Origin: Thermoplasmata archaeon
GTDB taxonomy: Archaea > Thermoplasmatota > Thermoplasmata > Lutacidiplasmatales > UBA184
Direction of reading: 5' to 3'
Assembly: GCA_021802125.1 (NCBI GenBank)
Contig: JAKAAX010000013.1
Span: 1-58,104 of the forward strand
DNA length: 58,104 nucleotides
Part shown: positions 1 through 8,808 of the stretch, piece after piece
How the letters are laid out: each line of letters starts with the position of its first letter
Numbering within the stretch: position 1 is the stretch's first letter
Notes under the pieces: generated by a model
The model's input: the letters and a program-made list of their open reading frames with translations, nothing else
Database searches by the model: none
What the model was told of the DNA's origin: nothing
Program-made: the position numbers and the translations under genes

Positions 1-2
1 GG

Positions 3-152
3 TGGATCGGGACGTTCTCCGTGATGGGCGTCGCGACCCGGGTCAAGCAGAGGAAGATGGTCGCCATGCGGAACGTCTCTCAGGGCGCCCGCAAGACCCC
101 CACCACCGGACCGATGGGTGGGGGCACTCCTATCGGGGTCACGGAGGGGTAG
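3..152 (+). CDS. C-terminal fragment of an unknown protein (truncated by window edge)
   Basis: An open frame runs from the left edge to a TAG at 150-152 and gives a 49-residue tail. It starts with a hydrophobic stretch (WIGTFSVMGVATRV), followed by a basic segment (KQRKMVAMR) and a Gly/Pro/Thr-rich end, which looks like the last membrane helix and cytoplasmic tail of a membrane protein. The next gene starts 11 bases later on the same strand, so the two may share an operon. Too little remains to assign a family, and chance openness in GC-rich DNA cannot be excluded. Confidence 0.4.
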   Translation, partial: WIGTFSVMGVATRVKQRKMVAMRNVSQGARKTPTTGPMGGGTPIGVTEG

Positions 153-162
153 AGGATCGTCC

Positions 163-1392
163 GTGAGCATGGCCGTGCGTCGGCAGGACCCCAGGGTCAG
201 AACTCTCGGCCGCGGGCCGGGAGGCTCGTGGCCGGTCCAGGGGTTCCCCGCACTCGCGGCGGTGCTTGTGGCCTTCGTTCTCCTCGGAACGGTGGGCAGC
301 CTTCCGCGCCCCCTCTCGGTCCCGGGGACAGCCCTCGACCGGACGAGCGCCCCGCTCACGGGGTGGGCCGGGGTCGCGGAGAGCCCGAAGCTCTCGGTCG
401 CCGCCTCCCCCGCGAGCGGGGTCGCGCCTCTTGCCGTCACCTACTGGGGGAACGTGACCGGCACCACGCTCACGCCCCACGTCAACTGGACCTTCGGGGA
501 TGGGACCGTGGGGAGCGGGTCGCCCATCGCGCACACGTTCACCTCCGCCGGGTGGTATCACGCCAACGCCACGGCCACGCTCTCGGGAAGCTCCTGGACC
601 CAGAGCGCGATGGTGACCGTCCAGGTGACGGGCTCGGGCGGCAACGGACCCTTGCAGATCCTGCTCTCCCCGGTCCCCTCGCAGGGCACCTCTCCTCTTC
701 CGGTCTCGCTCACGGTGAGCGCGTCCGGCGGGACCGCGCCCTACTCGGGGACGGTCTGCTTCGGCGACGGCTCTTGCGTCCAGCTTCCCAGCGGATGGGA
801 CGGGGGCCCGCTCACCCTCAACCACACCTACACCGCGACGGGAACGTTCACCATCGTCGCCTCCGCCGACGACGCCCAGGGGACGATCGCCACCTCCTCC
901 GCGGCGCTCGCCGTCAACTCGCCCGCGTCCCTCACCGCCTACGGGGTGGAGTCCCCGTCGACCGGGACCGCGCCCGTCTCCGTGGGATTCGAAGCGCAGG
1001 CGAGCGGAGGGGTCCCTCCCTACGCCGTCGCTTGGGACTTCGGGGACGGGAGCGTGGCGAGCAGCGCGGTGGGCGTGCCGTTGTCGCACACCTACGCTTC
1101 CGGAGGGACCTTCACCCCCAAGCTCACCGTGACCGACCAGGCTGGGCACTCGGCGGTCTACACGCTCGCCCCGATCCAGGTCCAGGCCCCGGCCTCCTCG
1201 CCCGTGGCCAACTCTTCCAGCCCCTGGACGGGCGGATGGTTCGGCACACACGCCTCGGAGATCGGGGCCCTCGGCCTGATCGCGGTCATGGTCGTCTTCG
1301 TCCTGCTCGTCGAGCTCCGCCGCCGCCAGGACCTCACGCGCCAGGCCCGGCAGCTCGTCGAGGCCATGGAGAACTCCCAAGAGGAGCCGTAA
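163..1392 (+). CDS. PKD-repeat surface protein with N- and C-terminal membrane helices
   Basis: About 409 aa. A hydrophobic segment at residues 31-45 acts as a signal or anchor. Three PKD-type beta-sandwich repeats follow, marked by FGDG at about 110, 200 and 293 (WTFGDGT, CFGDGS, WDFGDGS), and a C-terminal helix at about 366-385 is capped by a basic stop-transfer (ELRRRQ) and a short acidic tail. PKD domains mediate protein or polysaccharide contacts on archaeal surfaces, so this is probably an anchored extracytoplasmic adhesin or scaffold. I chose GTG 163 because a GAGG lies 7 nt upstream; ATG 169 is an alternative, and the upstream ATG 118 overlaps the preceding gene. It sits 13 bases before another PKD protein. 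Ligand unknown. Confidence 0.75.
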   Translation: MSMAVRRQDPRVRTLGRGPGGSWPVQGFPALAAVLVAFVLLGTVGSLPRPLSVPGTALDRTSAPLTGWAGVAESPKLSVAASPASGVAPLAVTYWGNVTGTTLTPHVNWTFGDGTVGSGSPIAHTFTSAGWYHANATATLSGSSWTQSAMVTVQVTGSGGNGPLQILLSPVPSQGTSPLPVSLTVSASGGTAPYSGTVCFGDGSCVQLPSGWDGGPLTLNHTYTATGTFTIVASADDAQGTIATSSAALAVNSPASLTAYGVESPSTGTAPVSVGFEAQASGGVPPYAVAWDFGDGSVASSAVGVPLSHTYASGGTFTPKLTVTDQAGHSAVYTLAPIQVQAPASSPVANSSSPWTGGWFGTHASEIGALGLIAVMVVFVLLVELRRRQDLTRQARQLVEAMENSQEEP

Positions 1393-1405
1393 GGTAGGGT
1401 CTTAC

Positions 1406-2872
1406 GTGGGTCTCCCCCCCCGGTGCCACCCCACGTCCCGTCCGCGTTCCGGCCCTGGGCCCGCGGTTCTCTCGCTCCTGGCCCTTGCGCTGCTCCTCCC
1501 TCTGACCGGCACGGCGGCCGCAGGCCACCTTCGCCCCGTGTCCTCGCCGGGCCTCTCCATCGCCATCACCGCGAACCCGACCCAGGGAGTGGTCCCGCTG
1601 CTGGTGTACTTCACCGCCACCGTGACGGGAGCTCCGGTCGCCTCCGTCACGTTCTCCTGGGACTTTGGCGACGGGGGCCGGGCGACCGAGGTCGGTGCGA
1701 ACGGGACCTCGCTCGCGCACCTGTACGACCGCGTCGGGGACTTCACGGCCTCGGTGAACGCGACCGACGGGACCGGCGCCTGGGCGAACGTCTCGATCCC
1801 GATCGTGGTCGAGTCCTCGCCCCTGGCGATCTCCGCGACCGGGACCCCGCTCTCCAGCGCGCCCCTCACCGTCGCCTTTCAGGCCACCGTCACCGGGGGC
1901 AGCGGCAGCTACCGGTCCTTCACCTGGAACTTCGGGAACGGGCAGAGCGCGAGCGGGCTCAGCGCGCTCGAGACCTACAACGCCTCCGGCCAGTACGTGG
2001 CGACGTTCACGGTCGTCGACTCCAACGGCGTGAGCGCGTCCAAGAACCTCACGCTCCATCTGACCGCACCGCCGGTCGCGCCTCCCCCCACCTCCGCCGC
2101 GTGGTACGCGCCGCTGCTCGACCTGCTCCCCTGGACCGTCGCGATCCTCGCCGTGCTGGTCGCAATGTTCGTCGCGCTCCGCTCCCGCCGGGGGATGGGC
2201 AAGGGAGGGTGGCCTTCGGAGAACGGACCTGCGGAGCCCGCGCCGACAGCGGCCGAGACCTACCACCGCACTCCCACCCCCGAGCGGGAGAGTCTCGCGG
2301 GCCGGTCCGTCGAGAGCTCGTTGACGAGCGGCCCGACGCCTTCCGGAGATCCAGCCGCCCCAGGTCCCGCGCCCCCAGGGCCCGCCGCGACAGCCCCTGA
2401 GGCGGGAACGTCCGTTGTCGCTCCCACTCCCCTGCTCGGTTCGGAGACGCGCGAGCCCTCCGGACCTACCGTGCCCGCGTCGCCCCGCCCCGACAGCCCC
2501 GTCACGCCACCCCCCAAGTCCGCGACTGTCCCGGCGGAGACCCTCCGCCTCTCCTTCCGCCTCGTCCTGCACATCGCCGCGCAGGGAGCGGTCGGGGCGC
2601 ACGAGGTCGCCCCGCCGGAGCTGACCCAGGCGGGGATGGCCAAGGCCCTCGGTGCGAAGCAGAACACGATCGCGACCTTGCTCAAGCGGCTCGAGGTGGC
2701 CCAGGTGCTGACCTCGGACGTGCGCCACGTGAAGGGCGCGCCGCGACGGATGAAGGTCTACCGGCTGACCACCCGCGGCGAGGAGCTCGCGCGCGACATC
2801 CGCACGCGCCGGGCCTCCTCTCGACCCTCGAAGGACGGGGGCGGGAGCGGGGGCGGCGGCGGGAGCGGCTGA
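1406..2872 (+). CDS. Membrane-spanning PKD sensor fused to a cytoplasmic winged-helix DNA-binding domain
   Basis: 488 aa. Order: hydrophobic leader (20-38), PKD repeat 1 (WDFGDGG at 85-91), PKD-like repeat 2 (WNFGNGQ at 174-180), a membrane helix (about 240-259) ending in RSRR, a Pro/Ser/Thr-rich linker of about 115 residues, then a winged helix-turn-helix of MarR type at about 380-460. The wing is visible as GAPRRMKVYRLTTRGEELA and the recognition region as QAGMAKALGAKQNTIATLL. A Gly-Ser tail ends the protein. The layout predicts an extracellular sensor that regulates transcription from the membrane. GTG start with GGTAGGGT 5 nt upstream. Probably co-transcribed with the preceding PKD protein. 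The ligand and targets are unknown. Confidence 0.75.
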   Translation: MGLPPRCHPTSRPRSGPGPAVLSLLALALLLPLTGTAAAGHLRPVSSPGLSIAITANPTQGVVPLLVYFTATVTGAPVASVTFSWDFGDGGRATEVGANGTSLAHLYDRVGDFTASVNATDGTGAWANVSIPIVVESSPLAISATGTPLSSAPLTVAFQATVTGGSGSYRSFTWNFGNGQSASGLSALETYNASGQYVATFTVVDSNGVSASKNLTLHLTAPPVAPPPTSAAWYAPLLDLLPWTVAILAVLVAMFVALRSRRGMGKGGWPSENGPAEPAPTAAETYHRTPTPERESLAGRSVESSLTSGPTPSGDPAAPGPAPPGPAATAPEAGTSVVAPTPLLGSETREPSGPTVPASPRPDSPVTPPPKSATVPAETLRLSFRLVLHIAAQGAVGAHEVAPPELTQAGMAKALGAKQNTIATLLKRLEVAQVLTSDVRHVKGAPRRMKVYRLTTRGEELARDIRTRRASSRPSKDGGGSGGGGGSG

Positions 2873-2887
2873 TCGCCGGGCGCCCGT

Positions 2888-5074
2888 TCAGTCCTCGGGC
2901 ACCGGGAACCCCGGCAGGAGCGGGTCCCTCGAGGTCCTCCGTTCGTACGCCGAGCGTAGGTCCGGGTTGCCGTACCCGCGGTGGTAGAACTCCCGCGAGA
3001 CGCGTGGGAGGTCGTGGAGCACGTCGAGCCCCGGGAGGGAGGAGGCGAACGTCTTGGCCCGGCGGTCCAGGATGATCCCCAGGCCGCGGTCGCTCTCCGA
3101 CCGGATCATCCGCCCCAGGGCTTGCAGCATCGCCCGTTGGGCGGGCGCGCGCATCGCGTACTCCCAGCCGTGCCCGGTGGTGTGGTCGAGGTAGCGTACG
3201 AGCGCCTGCCGGCGCACCGTGGGCTTCGGGAACGGCACTCCGACGAGGACCACGGCTTGGAGCTCCTCGTCCGGGAAGTCGATGCCTTCCGCGATCCGTC
3301 CCCCGCAGACCCCCAGGAGGACCCCCGCGCCGGGCGAGCGCTTGAATCCCTCGATCAGACGCCAGAGGCCGGCGGAGGAGAGGCTCCGGCTCTCGAGCAC
3401 GGCGCCGCTGGGAAGCGCGGAGGAGAGCCCCAGGGCGAGGAACCGGTCGAGCAGGGCGAAGCTCGGGAAGAAGACCGCGGTCTTGACGGGAAGGGCCTGG
3501 AGCGTCGAGACGAGCGAGTCGTAGAGCCGGCGGAGGGCAGCGGGGTCTCCCGCGACCTCCTCGTGGCGGCTGGAGACCTCGGGGACGTAGAGCAGCTTCC
3601 GGTTCTCCGCGGGGAAGGGCGAGGGCACGGAGAGAAGCTCCGCCTCCTCGGGGAGTCCCAGCGTGTCGCGGTACTCCTCCATGGGCGTGAGCGTCCCCGA
3701 CATGTGCACCGACACGTGGCAGGCCCGCACCGGGGCCGCGGCCTCCCGAGCGTCGAGCGCGTAGGCCTCGAGCTGGCGACGTGGGCTCTTCCGGGCGACC
3801 TTGACGTACTCCGGAGGCTCGGCCTGGGCCCAGGTGAGCATCGTCTCGGCGACGTTCCCGACGTAGGAGCGCGGAAGCTGGCGCGCCTTGCGCCTCTCCT
3901 CTCGGAGACGCTCTCCCCACTCGGCGAGCTCCATCAGCATCGGGCCCAGGTCCCGGCTGGTGCCTCCGAGCTCCCCCAGGAGACGTTCCTCCAGGACCCC
4001 GGGAGGGAGCAACCCGTCCTCTTCCCCGGTGAACTCGTCGACCACCTCCCGGTGGGCGGCGTGGATCGCTTCGATGAGCCCGCGTGCCGTCCGGGGAACG
4101 GAGGAGGCGGACAGGAGCGGGAAGTCCCCGAGGTCCTGCAGCTCCGCGCGCGCCCGGCTGATCGTCTCCTCCCCCAGCGTGTACGAGGCGACCTCCCGGA
4201 GGAACTCGGGCAGGTTGTGGGCCTCGTCGACCACGAGGTCGAGCTGGTCCGTGGCCACGCCCATCCAGTCGAGGAGCGAGCGCCGGATCCGAGGGTGGAA
4301 GTAGAAGATGTAGGGAGCGACCACGAGGTCCGCCGTCCGCGCGAGCCGCTTGGCGAGCTCGTAGGGGCAGAGGTTCTCCTGCCGGGCCCACTCGACGAAC
4401 CGGGGGGAGTTGGGGGCCTCCCGGGCGACGTGCTCGTGGAGCGTGGGCAGGTCGGCCGAGAGGAGACGCCCGTAGTACGGGCACCCCTCCAGGTCGGTGA
4501 GCTCGAGCGTCCCACTGGGGAGGGGGGCCGCCGAGACCGGGGAGGGAGCGTCCCCGCCGGGGGCCGCCTGGGCCCCCATGCGCTTCTCCGTCGCCCGCTT
4601 GCGGTCGGAGCAGAGCTTCCCGTACTCCTCGGCCGTCGCCCCTTCCATCTCGGTGAGGTCCTCCAGAAGGAGGCAGCGCCCCTGGCGCCCCTCGAGCGAC
4701 ACGGCGAGGATCGGCCGCCCCGCCCGTCGCGCGATCGCCTGGGTCTCGGCGAGGACGTGCGACCCCTGCGAGTGCGTCCGGACGAGGTAGAGGACCTTGT
4801 GTCCCGCCATCTGGGTGTGGGCGAGGAGCGGAGCGAGGACACCGACGGTCTTGCCCGATCCGGTCGTGGCATCCAGGACGAGCACCCCGCCGTTCTTCGT
4901 CCTCGTCTGGACCGCGTTCAGCACCTTCTCCTGGGCGGGGCGCGGGGTGTAGGGAAAGTAGGCCTCCCACGGCTGGGGCGCGGCGGGCGGCCCCGAGGTC
5001 GCGGTGGAAGGATTGGGAGCGAGGGGCCCGGGGCGGGGACGGGAGGGATCGGGGGATGCGGGTTCTTCGGCCAA
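2888..5074 (-). CDS. XPD/Rad3-family superfamily 2 DNA helicase with Fe-S cluster
   Basis: 728 aa, normal for the family plus a Pro-rich N-terminal extension of about 35 residues. Walker A is ATTGSGKT at 69-76 and the DEAH box is at 283-286. Four cysteines at 134, 155, 198 and 236 lie between them and match the 4Fe-4S domain of XPD/DinG helicases. Later motifs include the Ser-Gly-Thr segment HMSGTLTPMEEY, GRIAEGIDFPDEE and the arginine-finger region QALGRMIRSESDRG. XPD unwinds DNA 5' to 3' and in archaea is linked to repair. TTG start at 5074 with GGGGAGG 8 nt upstream. Distinguishing XPD from archaeal DinG-like helicases would need a tree; the internal spacing favours XPD. Confidence 0.92.
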   Translation of the reverse strand: MAEEPASPDPSRPRPGPLAPNPSTATSGPPAAPQPWEAYFPYTPRPAQEKVLNAVQTRTKNGGVLVLDATTGSGKTVGVLAPLLAHTQMAGHKVLYLVRTHSQGSHVLAETQAIARRAGRPILAVSLEGRQGRCLLLEDLTEMEGATAEEYGKLCSDRKRATEKRMGAQAAPGGDAPSPVSAAPLPSGTLELTDLEGCPYYGRLLSADLPTLHEHVAREAPNSPRFVEWARQENLCPYELAKRLARTADLVVAPYIFYFHPRIRRSLLDWMGVATDQLDLVVDEAHNLPEFLREVASYTLGEETISRARAELQDLGDFPLLSASSVPRTARGLIEAIHAAHREVVDEFTGEEDGLLPPGVLEERLLGELGGTSRDLGPMLMELAEWGERLREERRKARQLPRSYVGNVAETMLTWAQAEPPEYVKVARKSPRRQLEAYALDAREAAAPVRACHVSVHMSGTLTPMEEYRDTLGLPEEAELLSVPSPFPAENRKLLYVPEVSSRHEEVAGDPAALRRLYDSLVSTLQALPVKTAVFFPSFALLDRFLALGLSSALPSGAVLESRSLSSAGLWRLIEGFKRSPGAGVLLGVCGGRIAEGIDFPDEELQAVVLVGVPFPKPTVRRQALVRYLDHTTGHGWEYAMRAPAQRAMLQALGRMIRSESDRGLGIILDRRAKTFASSLPGLDVLHDLPRVSREFYHRGYGNPDLRSAYERRTSRDPLLPGFPVPED

Positions 5075-5158
5075 GGTCAGCGCCTCCCCTCTCGGTGGAT
5101 GAGCGGAAAAAGCCCTACGTTCGACAAGAACCGGGGACGCGCGCGGAGGAAGAGGACC

Positions 5159-5518
5159 TCACCCGTAGCTGTACTTGACCCCGTACGGGCCCCGGGGCAC
5201 GTTCCAGGTGACCGAGCCCTGGTCGCAGGCGATGGCGCAGGTCCCGCACTCCACGCAGTCCTCGTAGCGGAAGACGAGCTTGCCGCTGATGCGGTTGAAG
5301 CACTGGGCGGGGCACGCGTAGGTGCAGAAGGAGTGAGGGCACTTCTCGCACACCGCGGGCTTCACCGTGATGTGCGCGTGGTCCTCGCTGTCGGTGTTGT
5401 ACCTGAGCGTCCCCAGCCGGCGCTTGATCTCCACGGCCTCCAGCGGCGGCGCGGCGGACGCGGCGGAGGCGGCGGAGGCGGCGGATGCAGGGGTGGAGGC
5501 TTCCGCGCTCTCGCTCAT
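5159..5518 (-). CDS. fixX: FixX-type ferredoxin partner of ETF:quinone oxidoreductase
   Basis: 119 aa. The conserved C-terminal 85 residues carry ferredoxin-type cysteines (CEKCPHSFCTYACPAQC and CVECGTCAIACDQG), as in FixX, which accompanies FixC and passes electrons from ETF toward quinone. The first 25 residues are a Ser/Ala-rich run encoded by a GC-rich triplet repeat and may be a variable extension. Its ATG overlaps the fixC stop codon (ATGA), so the two are translationally coupled and probably act as one complex at the membrane. fixA and fixB are not in this window. Confidence 0.9.
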   Translation of the reverse strand: MSESAEASTPASAASAASAASAAPPLEAVEIKRRLGTLRYNTDSEDHAHITVKPAVCEKCPHSFCTYACPAQCFNRISGKLVFRYEDCVECGTCAIACDQGSVTWNVPRGPYGVKYSYG

Positions 5519-6834
5519 AGGGACCCCACGGCCGCTAGAGCGTCACGGGCGAGCGCCGTATAGGGTATCCGGGAGGCTCCGAGCACGTCCTTCAGCAGGT
5601 TCGTCATGTGCTCCTTCGGCTGGCCCTTCTCCGTCATCATCCGACGGAAGAGGGCGGCGAAGAGATCAGGGTAGGCCTGGTGGAGACGCGGGTTCCACTT
5701 GAGACGGGCCGCCCGGTCGTCCGGACGCGCGAGCTGCGAGAGGGCCCCCGAGCCGTTCAGACGGGTCACGTACCTCGAGAGGACGCGCGCGCTCACGTCC
5801 TTCGTCTCGAGCGCCTCCCTCGCGGTCTCGGCGGCGGCCCACGCGGTCTCGGCCTGGGCGTCCATCCCCCGGAGCACGATCCCCGGGGTCGCACCCGCCG
5901 CGGCCAGCTCGCCGAAGATCAGGTAACCGTCACCGTGAAGCTTCAGACCGCGGGTGGTCCGCGACGCCGACGGGAGGAGCGCGCTCGCGCCCCGCGCGCA
6001 GCCTCGGAGGAACGGGGCGACCGAGGGATGCGCCTCGAAGAGCCGGGCCACTTCCTGGACGGTGGTCCCCGCCCGCGCGACCGACCGGTCCTCGACGAGG
6101 ACACCCGCGTGAACGGACGCGTGACCGGGGAAGATGAACCCGTACCCCATCGCCCCCTTCGGCAGGAAGCCCAGGACGACCTCCCAGGTGAACCCCCGGC
6201 CGGGTCCGGCTCCAAAGCGATCGTCCACCCGCGAAGTGGGGAGGTCGTAGACGGAAGCGAGGAGCGTCTCCCCTCCCTTCCCACGCGCCGGACCCTCTGG
6301 GTCCTGCCCCAGGCGCATTCCGCGAGCGGCCGCGACCGGGAGGACCGAGGTGTCCCCGAGGAGGGTCACGCTGGCCTCCACGCTTCTCCCCCCCGCCTGG
6401 AGGCCCGTCATCCGGCCCGCGCGGTCGAGCGTGAGGGAGTCGAGCTTGGCGTCCTTCCAGACGGTGATCCCGAGCTTCGGGGCCGAGTCGCGGGCCCAGG
6501 CGTCCCATCGGGACCGCTCGAGCACCCAACCCCCGGACCCTTGCGCCGCCCACGAGAGGTCACGGTAGTCGATGGAGAGCGAGCTCTCCGGGGCCAGGAC
6601 GGCGAGCCGACGCTCGATGACCCTCCGGTCGAGGGGCAGCCCGTCCTTCACCGCGGAGGGGAACCTTGCGCCCAGCGGGGATCTCCACGCGACCCCGCCC
6701 AAGGCCTGGGACGCGCCGGAGGAGGTTGGGGGACAGACCAGCAGGACCGAGCGTTTCGCACGGGAGAGCGCGTACGCGGCGAGGCCGCCTGCGGCTCCCG
6801 CCCCGACGACCACGGCATCGAAGCGTTCGGCCAC
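5515..6834 (-). CDS. fixC: FixC-type electron transfer flavoprotein:quinone oxidoreductase (flavoprotein subunit)
   Basis: 439 aa, typical of FixC/ETF-QO. An FAD-binding Rossmann motif is at the N-terminus (VVVGAGAAGGLAAYALSR, about 8-25), and the later FAD/substrate region includes GEVVLGFLPKGAMGYGFIF-like and FGELAAAGATPGIVL-like stretches. The enzyme takes electrons from reduced ETF and passes them, with FixX, to the membrane quinone pool. GTG start at 6834 with GAGAGGGG just upstream. It forms a two-gene unit with fixX. The lack of adjacent fixAB means ETF is encoded elsewhere. An equally broad name is geranylgeranyl-reductase-family flavoprotein, but the fixX partner settles the role. 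Confidence 0.88.
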   Translation of the reverse strand: MAERFDAVVVGAGAAGGLAAYALSRAKRSVLLVCPPTSSGASQALGGVAWRSPLGARFPSAVKDGLPLDRRVIERRLAVLAPESSLSIDYRDLSWAAQGSGGWVLERSRWDAWARDSAPKLGITVWKDAKLDSLTLDRAGRMTGLQAGGRSVEASVTLLGDTSVLPVAAARGMRLGQDPEGPARGKGGETLLASVYDLPTSRVDDRFGAGPGRGFTWEVVLGFLPKGAMGYGFIFPGHASVHAGVLVEDRSVARAGTTVQEVARLFEAHPSVAPFLRGCARGASALLPSASRTTRGLKLHGDGYLIFGELAAAGATPGIVLRGMDAQAETAWAAAETAREALETKDVSARVLSRYVTRLNGSGALSQLARPDDRAARLKWNPRLHQAYPDLFAALFRRMMTEKGQPKEHMTNLLKDVLGASRIPYTALARDALAAVGSL

Positions 6835-7016
6835 GACGGTCCCCTCTCACGGGTGCCACAGGGTCCGAGTAGAAAATCCCCACGTGAGCAGGCGGAGGCC
6901 CGACCTCGGCCCCGTACGGGCCGACGACCCAACCTTCGCGCTTGGCGGATCCCCACCGGGCGGCCGGGTGGCCTCCTCTGCCAGAACGGTTCTGGACGCG
7001 TCCGGGACCGCTCGGA

Positions 7017-8492
7017 TCAGAGCTTCTTCAGTTCCTGCACGAGCTTGGCGACCGTCTCTTGAGCGTCGCCGTAGAGCATGCGGGTGTTGTCCTTGTAGAA
7101 CAGGTCGTTCTCGACCCCCGCGAACCCCTTCCCCTGCCCGCGCTTGAGCACGATGACGTTCTTGGCCGCGTCCACGTCCAGGATGGGCATCCCGAAGAGG
7201 GGGCTCCCCTGCCGCCGCGCGGCGGGGTTCACCACGTCGTTCGCGCCGATGACCATGGCCACGTCCGCGCTGGCGAACTCCTGGTTGATCTCGTCGCGGT
7301 CGTACAGGTGGTCGTAGGGGACACCGGCCTCGGCCAGCAGGACGTTCATGTGCCCGGGCATCCGGCCCGCCACAGGGTGGATCGCGAACTTCACCACGAC
7401 GTCCTTCTTCTCCAGGACGTCCATCATCTCCTTGACCTTGTGCTGGGCCTGGGCGACGGCCATGCCGTAGCCGGGGGCGATGATGACCTTCCCGGCGTAG
7501 GCGAGGAGCGCCGCCACGTCGGCGGCCTCGATGGGCTTCATCGAGCCCTTCATCTCGACGCCGGTCTCCTCCGTCGCCCCGAAGGCGCTGAACAGGACGT
7601 TCGAGATGGACCGGTTCATGGCCTTCGCCATGAGGAGGGTCAGGAGCGACCCGGCCGAGCCGACGAGCATCCCCGCGACGATCATCGCGTAGTTCGAGGT
7701 GGCGAATCCGTCCAGCGCCACCGCCATCCCGGTGAACGCGTTGAAGAGGGAGATGACGACCGGCATGTCGGCGCCGCCGATCGGGATGGCCATCATGAAC
7801 CCGTAGCCCAACCCCAGGACGAAGAAGAGCAGCAGGGCGGTGTTGATCCCGACGAAGGGTATCGCGACACTGGTCCCGATCGCGCCCACGTGCCCGCTGT
7901 CGTTGAGCAGGGTCACCGCACCGAAGACGATCGCGGCCAGGAGGACGATGATGTTGATCGCCTGCTGGCCGGGGAAGGTGATGGGCTTCTGGCGCATCCA
8001 GCCCTGGAGCTTCAGGAACGCGATGAGGCTCCCCGCGAAGGAGACCGAGCCGATGAGGCCCCCGACGACCGCGAGCCCGAGGTAGCCCACCGTGTCGGTG
8101 CGCGCGATGAGCGCGAGCGCGGCGATGCCCGCGGCCGCCCCACCGCCCATCCCGTTGTAGATGGCGACCATCTGGGGCATGTCGGTCATCTTGACCCGGA
8201 TCGCCCAGAGGTAGGCGAGCCCGCCTCCGATCGCGATCGCGATGGCCATGAGCCCCAGGTTCTCCTCGAGCTGCCCTTGGGAGATGTTGATCCCGGGGAC
8301 GAAGGCGTCGGGGCTCGCTCCGGAGAAGATGGCCGTCACGAGGACCGCCAGGAACATGCCGGCCCCCGCCCAGAGCACGCCCTTGCGGGCGGTCGCGGGG
8401 TTGCTCATCTCGTGCAGAGCGTAGATGAAGAGGATCGTGGCGAGGATGTACACGCCGTCCTTGACGTAGCCGGAGTAGGTGGGATCGAGCAT
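7017..8492 (-). CDS. pntB: NAD(P) transhydrogenase subunit beta (PntB)
   Basis: 491 aa. The N-terminal half contains many membrane helices (domain II), for example FLAVLVTAIF, GGLAYLWAIRV and IAIPFVGINTALLLFFVLG. The C-terminal 190 residues form the soluble NADP(H)-binding domain III, recognisable by APGYGMAVAQAQHKVKEM, HPVAGRMPGHMNVLLAEA and VIGANDVVNPAAR. PntAB couples hydride transfer from NADH to NADP+ to inward proton movement and supplies NADPH. It is the last gene of a three-gene operon and starts 1 base after the stop of the short membrane subunit. Confidence 0.97.
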   Translation of the reverse strand: MLDPTYSGYVKDGVYILATILFIYALHEMSNPATARKGVLWAGAGMFLAVLVTAIFSGASPDAFVPGINISQGQLEENLGLMAIAIAIGGGLAYLWAIRVKMTDMPQMVAIYNGMGGGAAAGIAALALIARTDTVGYLGLAVVGGLIGSVSFAGSLIAFLKLQGWMRQKPITFPGQQAINIIVLLAAIVFGAVTLLNDSGHVGAIGTSVAIPFVGINTALLLFFVLGLGYGFMMAIPIGGADMPVVISLFNAFTGMAVALDGFATSNYAMIVAGMLVGSAGSLLTLLMAKAMNRSISNVLFSAFGATEETGVEMKGSMKPIEAADVAALLAYAGKVIIAPGYGMAVAQAQHKVKEMMDVLEKKDVVVKFAIHPVAGRMPGHMNVLLAEAGVPYDHLYDRDEINQEFASADVAMVIGANDVVNPAARRQGSPLFGMPILDVDAAKNVIVLKRGQGKGFAGVENDLFYKDNTRMLYGDAQETVAKLVQELKKL

Positions 8493-8493
8493 C

Positions 8494-8808
8494 TCAATCC
8501 TCCTTCTTCGCGCCGGGGCCCTTCTTCGACCGGTCGAACATCTCCAGGATGCGGTCGGTCACCGCGTAGCCCCCCGTCACGTTCGCCGCGCCCAGGACCA
8601 CCGCAACGAACCCCAGCACCTGCTCGGCGGGGTTGGTCGCGAAGGCGAGCGCGACCATCGCGCCCACGAGCACGACACCGTGGATGAAGTTCGAGCCGCT
8701 CATGAGCGGCGTGTGGAGGAGCGAGGGGACGCGGGCGATCACCTCGTAGCCGGTGAAGGCGGCGAGGACCGCGATGAACCCCGCCGAGATGGGGTCGATC
8801 GCCGTCAT
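8494..8808 (-). CDS. pntA2: NAD(P) transhydrogenase membrane subunit alpha-2
   Basis: 104 aa, matching the short C-terminal membrane part of PntA when that protein is split in two, as in Rhodospirillum-type enzymes. Three hydrophobic helices are visible (SAGFIAVLAAFTGYEVIA, IHGVVLVGAMVALAF and VLGFVAVVLGAANVTGGYAV), followed by RMFDRSKK-like basic residues. It overlaps the upstream pntA1 by 4 bases (ATGA) and is followed by pntB after one base, so all three are co-translated. It contributes helices to the proton channel. Confidence 0.95.
   Translation of the reverse strand: MTAIDPISAGFIAVLAAFTGYEVIARVPSLLHTPLMSGSNFIHGVVLVGAMVALAFATNPAEQVLGFVAVVLGAANVTGGYAVTDRILEMFDRSKKGPGAKKED

Noticed and set aside
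5455..5512. Triplet repeat at the start of fixX as a separate repeat element
   Set aside because: It is in frame and explains the Ser/Ala-rich N-terminus; no sign of an independent element.
2981..5563. 860-codon plus-strand ORF over the helicase and fixX
   Set aside because: Antisense shadow of two well-identified minus-strand genes; no motif in the product.
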